Assembly (NCBI GenBank): GCA_964036665.1
Contig: OZ038533.1
Location: 16,736,575 to 16,800,574, forward strand
Length of the DNA: 64,000 bases
From: Gordius sp. MW1
Lineage: Eukaryota; Nematomorpha; Gordioida; Gordea; Gordiidae
Reading direction: 5' to 3'
How positions within the stretch are numbered: the stretch's first letter is position 1; every line of letters starts with the position of its first letter. Both the position numbers and the translations under genes were made by a program. Under the pieces are notes generated by a model that had not been told where the DNA came from, ran no database searches, and saw only the letters and a list, made by a program, of their open reading frames with translations. This document shows positions 62,040-64,000 of the stretch, in pieces.

Positions 62040-63115
62040 ACTACAAAATAATCATGGCCCATGTGAATATTTTAATCGCTCATCGCCGTCGTGTATATAC
62101 AGTGAATCCAAGGCAGACTGAGTTCTTTCAACTGCGACTGTTGTTGGTTAATAGCACCGGCTCATTGTCATTTCATGATATATGTAAAGTAAAACAACAG
62201 TATCTAGCGTACATGCCTTACATTAGGCTTGCTAGAAGACGACAACTATGGGGACAGTATCCTTACTGAAGCAGCATTAAACTGTACGGGAACACAAATT
62301 CGCCTACTATTCGCTATAGTGTTGACTGGATGTTTCCCACCCCGTGCACAAACTTTGTGGTATAAGCAAAGATTCTATTACTGATCATATCAACATCCTT
62401 CAATGTGCAACGATCTAACGTTATCATTCAGACGCATTGTATAATGAAGCATTTTGATAGCCATAGGATCTTTGCATGTCATTGCCAATTTTAAAATTAG
62501 TCATTTTAGTATGAGTTAACCAAATCTATGTACATCTGATTTACTCAACACTGATATGAGTCTTGAACTGCAGTACAATACTTTGAAAATGGCAGCGATT
62601 TACTCGCAATGTCCCACCACTAACTCATGAACAAATAACCATTTACGGCCGCATTATGCTGATAGTTTCGGCAGGACAAGGGGTTTCTTTTTTTTGTATG
62701 CATCAGGTGGAACTGGCAAAACATTTGTCATTTCGATAATTCTTGCTGAGATACGATACAAAAATGGCATCGCATTGGCCGTGTCATTAAAATATTAATG
62801 AAAAACTCGAAGTCAGCATTTTGAATAACAAGTTCCCGAAGTGAATATGTGTGCTGCCACGAACTATGATTCCTACAAATGTGCCGATTGAATTCAAACG
62901 CATTAAATTTCCAATTAGATGGCCTTCGCAATGACAATCAATAAGGCGCAAGGCCAAACGATGTCTATTAGTAGCTTAGATTTTGCCACACCATGCTTTT
63001 CTCACGGACAATTATATGTGGCATGTTCTCGCGTGGATAAACCATCCAGTTTATTTGTGTTGACTAAAGACGGACTACCCAAAAGTATTATATACTTCAT
63101 CGCACTTAGAGATTG
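62040..63115 (+). pseudogene. Helitron Pif1-type helicase fragment
   Basis: Order on +: RRRVYTVNPRQTEFFQLRLL (62080-62140), the short segment shared with 61430-61620, a Walker A box ASGGTGKTFVISIILAEIRY (about 62702-62760), VPIEFKRIKFPIRW (about 62880-62925), then MTINKAQGQTMSISSLDFAT and FSHGQLYVACSRVDKPSSLF to the stop at 63115. Large parts between Walker A and VPIEF are missing, and frames shift. The Rep nuclease domain is not in the window. Confidence 0.85.
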
Positions 63116-64000
63116 ATGATGAATCATTTTTTAATCGTCATAATTTAATATATATATAGGTATCAAAAAGGATTTAATAAAGTGTAAAGAATGAAATTAA
63201 TATGTGATTAACTACATAATTAGTTATAAATTTAAGAATAATTAAATTTACAATGACTCTTCATAAGTTATAAGTTTGAGAATCGCCTAAATATCAGTTC
63301 ATTTGATAAAGAACTTTTTACATAATCATAAATTATTATCAAGAATAAAATTATATATTATTATATATCAAACTAATATTTTTTTATTTATTTATATTTA
63401 GTTTTTTATAATATTAAGTAAACTGCTCATAGGTATAGGCTAATATCAATAGGTACATTGTTATTATAAAACATTTACTATATGGCTAATTAATATATAT
63501 TAATTATAATATATTATATAGTGTATTAAGATTAAATAAAATTTTTACAAAATACATTTATATTTCAATATTAATTTGATGCTTTGGGTATATTGTCTAA
63601 TTTGTCAAACTTTTCTGGATGTTGTACATGATTCCAAACACACTACATTTATGTAGTCATATAATGTTTAAATAACATAGTTTCGTTGCTATTTAACTAA
63701 AAGCATTTTTCATTCAAAATTAACCGCAAGTGTTTGCTTAAGGAAACAACGGGCCGTAATATAACCTAGCGGGCTCGGGATGTGCAAATATATAAGTAAG
63801 GCCCCCCAGGCCCGTTACAAAATACTATAGTTTTTTGAGTATTATAAAGTCAATAAAGGTGTTTTTATAACATTTTATATTAATTTATATATATTTCATG
63901 TTTATTAAATTAATAATGAAAATAATATTATATTTTTCTTAATCAATATCTTAACGCGCATTTCAAATTGATAGTGTCAATTAGAGTATATATAGAGGTA
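63116..64000. other. AT-rich end of the window
   Basis: No coding sequence. A GC-rich patch at 63748-63816 (AACGGGCCGTAATATAACC, GCCCCCCAGGCCCGTTAC) recalls the subterminal motifs of the hAT-like family at 26554. It may be one end of another copy that continues beyond the window. Confidence 0.35.

Overview
The window looks like nuclear DNA of an invertebrate animal: AT-rich, with split protein genes, canonical GT-AG introns and a heavy load of transposable elements. I cannot name the species. Five animal genes can be read from spliced conserved exons. (1) The 3' part of an ACAP/centaurin-beta ArfGAP-ankyrin gene, + strand, 1-4342, in ten exons whose phases all agree. (2) A complete MEPCE/BCDIN3-type 7SK RNA capping methyltransferase, - strand, 5519-6929. 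(3) UBIAD1 prenyltransferase, - strand, 13766-29743, with two recognisable parts separated by about 14.8 kb. (4) A complete seven-exon RNA polymerase II subunit RPB7, - strand, 41162-42091. (5) An ataxin-1-like AXH-domain gene, - strand, 47189-54765, rebuilt here from four phase-compatible exons.

The remainder is mostly mobile DNA. A degenerate RTE-like LINE (7.7-11.2 kb) is interrupted by a 1.2 kb fold-back element that carries its own nested insert. The UBIAD1 intervening region (14.1-28.95 kb) holds two large hAT elements in opposite orientation. The first is bounded by a perfect 8-bp target duplication and has swallowed a 4.4 kb block of tRNA-like SINEs, a tandem array and a 1.9 kb fold-back transposon. 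The second contains a 1.36 kb hAT-like element, also with a perfect 8-bp duplication. A Ty3/gypsy element (32.7-36.9 kb) has near-identical LTRs, a 5-bp duplication and only two visible coding lesions. Between 37.9 and 40.5 kb lie a LINE endonuclease scrap, a palindromic MITE, a 240-bp tandem duplication and a broken FLYWCH/MULE transposase. The last 7 kb (57.8-63.1 kb) is a graveyard of RTE, gypsy and Helitron fragments.

Several short non-autonomous families recur across the window: a poly-G/poly-C family with CATGGGCGTAGCC-like ends (about 13 copies, some with 8-bp duplications), a GTGTTGTAAAA-ended family (6 copies), and a GGGCTTGTCTTAATA-ended family (2 copies, one with a TAA duplication).

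The host genes are unrelated housekeeping or regulatory genes and form no pathway together. The most unusual features are the transposon-packed UBIAD1 interval with its odd junction, the layered hAT insertions that can be ordered in time, the fold-back transposon retaining a host-like or transposase C-terminal exon, and the ataxin-1-like gene with an extra loop in its AXH domain.
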